Positions 62,709-64,000 of a DNA stretch of 64,000 nt are shown here, piece after piece. Each line of letters starts with the position of its first letter. Within the stretch, counting starts at the first letter, position 1. The notes below the pieces were generated by a model. The model was not told where the DNA came from and searched no databases. It worked only from the letters and a program-made list of their open reading frames with translations. Location of the stretch: positions 803,401 through 867,400 of the forward strand of contig NZ_JACFPL010000001.1 of NCBI RefSeq assembly GCF_016102005.1, given 5' to 3'. The stretch is from Bifidobacterium choladohabitans. GTDB lineage: Bacteria > Actinomycetota > Actinomycetes > Actinomycetales > Bifidobacteriaceae. The position numbers were made by a program, and so were the translations under genes.

Positions 62709-63638
62709 ATGGCCCAAGGCAAATTCTGTGTTCAGCCTCAGCGTTCTACTCATTCACATTTGTATTGGATGTGGATTAGAGGTACGCGTCTGGTCTTCTC
62801 GATGAATCCGGCCCCTCGCCGTGCCCCTATTATCCTTTACCTCCATGGTGGTCCGGGCGATGCCTGTATTCCGCTGACCATGCGCTACAACGCGGCCTTG
62901 GAGCGCGATTTCCGCTTTATCAACCTGGACCAGCGGGGCAGCGGGCTGTCTTACCATCCTTTTGCGCCTGACGAGGTGGTGACCATCAATTCGATGGTCG
63001 AAGATGTTCACCAGTTCGTGCTGAAGCTGCTTCGAGCCTACGGACAGGATTCCGTGATTCTCATCGGTCATTCCTGGGGCAGCGTCCTAGGTTTGGAGAT
63101 GGTGAAGCGGTATCCCTCACTGGTCCGTTGCTACATCGGCCTCGGGCAGGTCGTCAGCATGCGCGCTGCTCTTCGTCTAAGACGGCGTTGGGGGCAACAG
63201 AGTTTGGGTCCCCGGCTCGGTTCGATCGTCAGCAGAGAGAGCGGGGCCGCCGACATGGTGCTGATGATCAATGAGCTGCTGTCTCGTGGCGGGGCTGCCA
63301 TGCTGTTCGGATCCCTGGGACGGATCATGACCTACCTGCGCTCGCCCTACTACAATTGGTCGCGTCTGCTCAACCATGCCAAGGGGGTGGCTCAATCCCG
63401 CGCTCGCTTGAATGCAGAGCTGGAGCAGGTCGATTTCAGTGGGCAGACCTCCTTCGAGGTGCCGGTATATTTCATCAGCGGCAAGTATGACCGTCATCTG
63501 CCAGGCAGTCTGGTTGAGCGGTTCGCAGATGGGTTGAAGAGCCCGCATCGGTTTATTCGCTTTGACCGGTCCGGGCACTGCCCACAGTGGGATGAACCAG
63601 AACGGTTCGCGGCAACGGTTAAAGCCATCTGCCTGTAG
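62709..63638 (+). CDS. Alpha/beta-fold hydrolase (proline iminopeptidase-like)
   Basis: The protein has 309 residues. The oxyanion region LYLHGGPGDAC (HGGPG, typical of peptidase family S33) is followed by LDQRGSGLS, the nucleophile elbow GHSWGSVLG, a helical cap rich in Arg (LRLRRRWGQQ), acid FISGKYDRHLP, and the catalytic His in RSGHCPQWDEPERF. The triad Ser/Asp/His is complete, so it should be active on an unknown peptide or ester. No signal peptide is seen. It appears to have its own leaderless promoter and no following terminator. Confidence 0.85.
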   Translation: MAQGKFCVQPQRSTHSHLYWMWIRGTRLVFSMNPAPRRAPIILYLHGGPGDACIPLTMRYNAALERDFRFINLDQRGSGLSYHPFAPDEVVTINSMVEDVHQFVLKLLRAYGQDSVILIGHSWGSVLGLEMVKRYPSLVRCYIGLGQVVSMRAALRLRRRWGQQSLGPRLGSIVSRESGAADMVLMINELLSRGGAAMLFGSLGRIMTYLRSPYYNWSRLLNHAKGVAQSRARLNAELEQVDFSGQTSFEVPVYFISGKYDRHLPGSLVERFADGLKSPHRFIRFDRSGHCPQWDEPERFAATVKAICL

Positions 63639-63783
63639 TGCATGATCGATGAAGAAACAGCTACCTCACCGTTCGGGCTCATCCGCATGGTGGAAATACA
63701 TGCTGCGCGCGACGAAATCTACTAATATCAATCATTGAAGATATTGGTTTGAGCCTCGCTGAAGAGCGTGCGGGGTTCCTGGA

Positions 63784-63812
63784 TTGACGAAGGTCGATGA
63801 AGCGGGGACTAT
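63784..63812 (+). promoter_or_regulatory. Candidate rrn promoter P1
   Basis: TTGACG (63784-63789), 17 nt, GACTAT (63807-63812). The -35 is good and the -10 moderate. Confidence 0.4.
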
Positions 63813-63882
63813 GTCGATGAAAATCGACACGCCGTAGAATCCCCGGAATCATTGGGTTCCTTCGATATTTTTCTATGCCAAT

Positions 63883-63911
63883 TTGCGGGATAACCCAACT
63901 TCGTGTAAGTT
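63883..63911 (+). promoter_or_regulatory. Candidate rrn promoter P2
   Basis: TTGCGG (63883-63888), 17 nt, TAAGTT (63906-63911). The -10 sits inside the palindrome TGTAAGTTTACA. Confidence 0.45.
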
Positions 63912-64000
63912 TACATCTTGCTGCCCGGCAGTGATGAGAACTCTTCGGAGGGCTTGGAGCTGTTGGTGTGGTGGTGGTTTGAGAACTCAAGAGCGTGTTT

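Larger units (their letters stand above)
63639..64000. other. Promoter and leader region of an rRNA operon (right edge)
   Basis: The last 40 nt carry TTTGAGAACTCAAGAGCGTG (63978-63997), a motif I know from actinobacterial rRNA leaders and spacers, so a 16S gene probably starts just outside. Upstream are the palindrome GTCGATGAAAATCGAC (63813-63828) within CGGGGA/TCCCCG arms (63803-63845), and two promoter candidates. Confidence 0.6.

Noticed and set aside
63679..63990. 103-codon frame on the minus strand at the right edge
   Set aside because: It covers the rrn promoter and leader motifs and has low-complexity composition without a domain.

Overview
The window is high-GC actinobacterial DNA and most probably comes from a Bifidobacterium chromosome. 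It carries the conserved origin core in the order gyrA-gyrB-DUF721-recF-dnaN-oriC-dnaA-rpmH-rnpA-yidD-yidC-jag-rsmG-parA-parB-trxB. It also has a MurJ protein fused to a pseudokinase (an actinobacterial trait), the non-mevalonate gene ispE, two GH3 beta-glucosidases, and what looks like an rrn leader at the right edge. The species cannot be fixed from the sequence alone.

Layout. 1-8.9 kb: the 3' end of a LacI-type regulator, a carboxymuconolactone-decarboxylase/cupin fusion, rlmB, a DUF4032 kinase-like protein, a sugar ABC-transporter ATPase, a second CMD protein, a Ser/Thr kinase with a multi-spanning tail, and a membrane-anchored DsbA-like protein. 9.0-9.35 kb: tRNA-Thr(TGT), then a probable unannotated structured RNA ending in an intrinsic terminator. 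9.4-24.8 kb: an Rpf-like G5 protein, rsmA-ispE-LytR_C, cca, a translationally coupled NUDIX-DUF6049-murJ operon, an aminotransferase and a D-Ala-D-Ala ligase; this stretch is mostly RNA maturation and cell-wall genes. 24.8-34.2 kb: a strikingly AT-rich domain with trxB, parB, parA and rsmG, long non-coding gaps, six perfect parS sites and a DnaA-box cluster in front of parA. 34.2-37.1 kb: the jag-yidC-yidD-rnpA-rpmH operon, read leftward and closed by a terminator. 37.1-48.3 kb: dnaA, oriC, dnaN, recF, DUF721, gyrB, gyrA and a DUF3566 membrane protein, all rightward. 48.4-64 kb: accessory genes, namely a VanZ/RDD protein, an EamA exporter, an organophosphate antiporter, an AgrAC-like two-component pair, GT2, GtrA, a cytoplasmic GH3, a membrane-tethered domain-swapped GH3, an alpha/beta hydrolase, and the start of an rRNA operon leader.

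The main new points are these. (1) A candidate sRNA at about 9137-9349 has two near-duplicate hairpins, each with a TTCCCC loop. (2) At least eight genes have a -10-like hexamer exactly 6 nt before the ATG, which predicts leaderless mRNAs. (3) The partition locus sits in an AT-rich centromere-like domain that also holds a second DnaA-box cluster. (4) A 1040-residue GH3 enzyme has reversed domain order and is predicted to be anchored in the membrane at both ends. All functional calls are from reading the sequence and from family knowledge; no database search was run.
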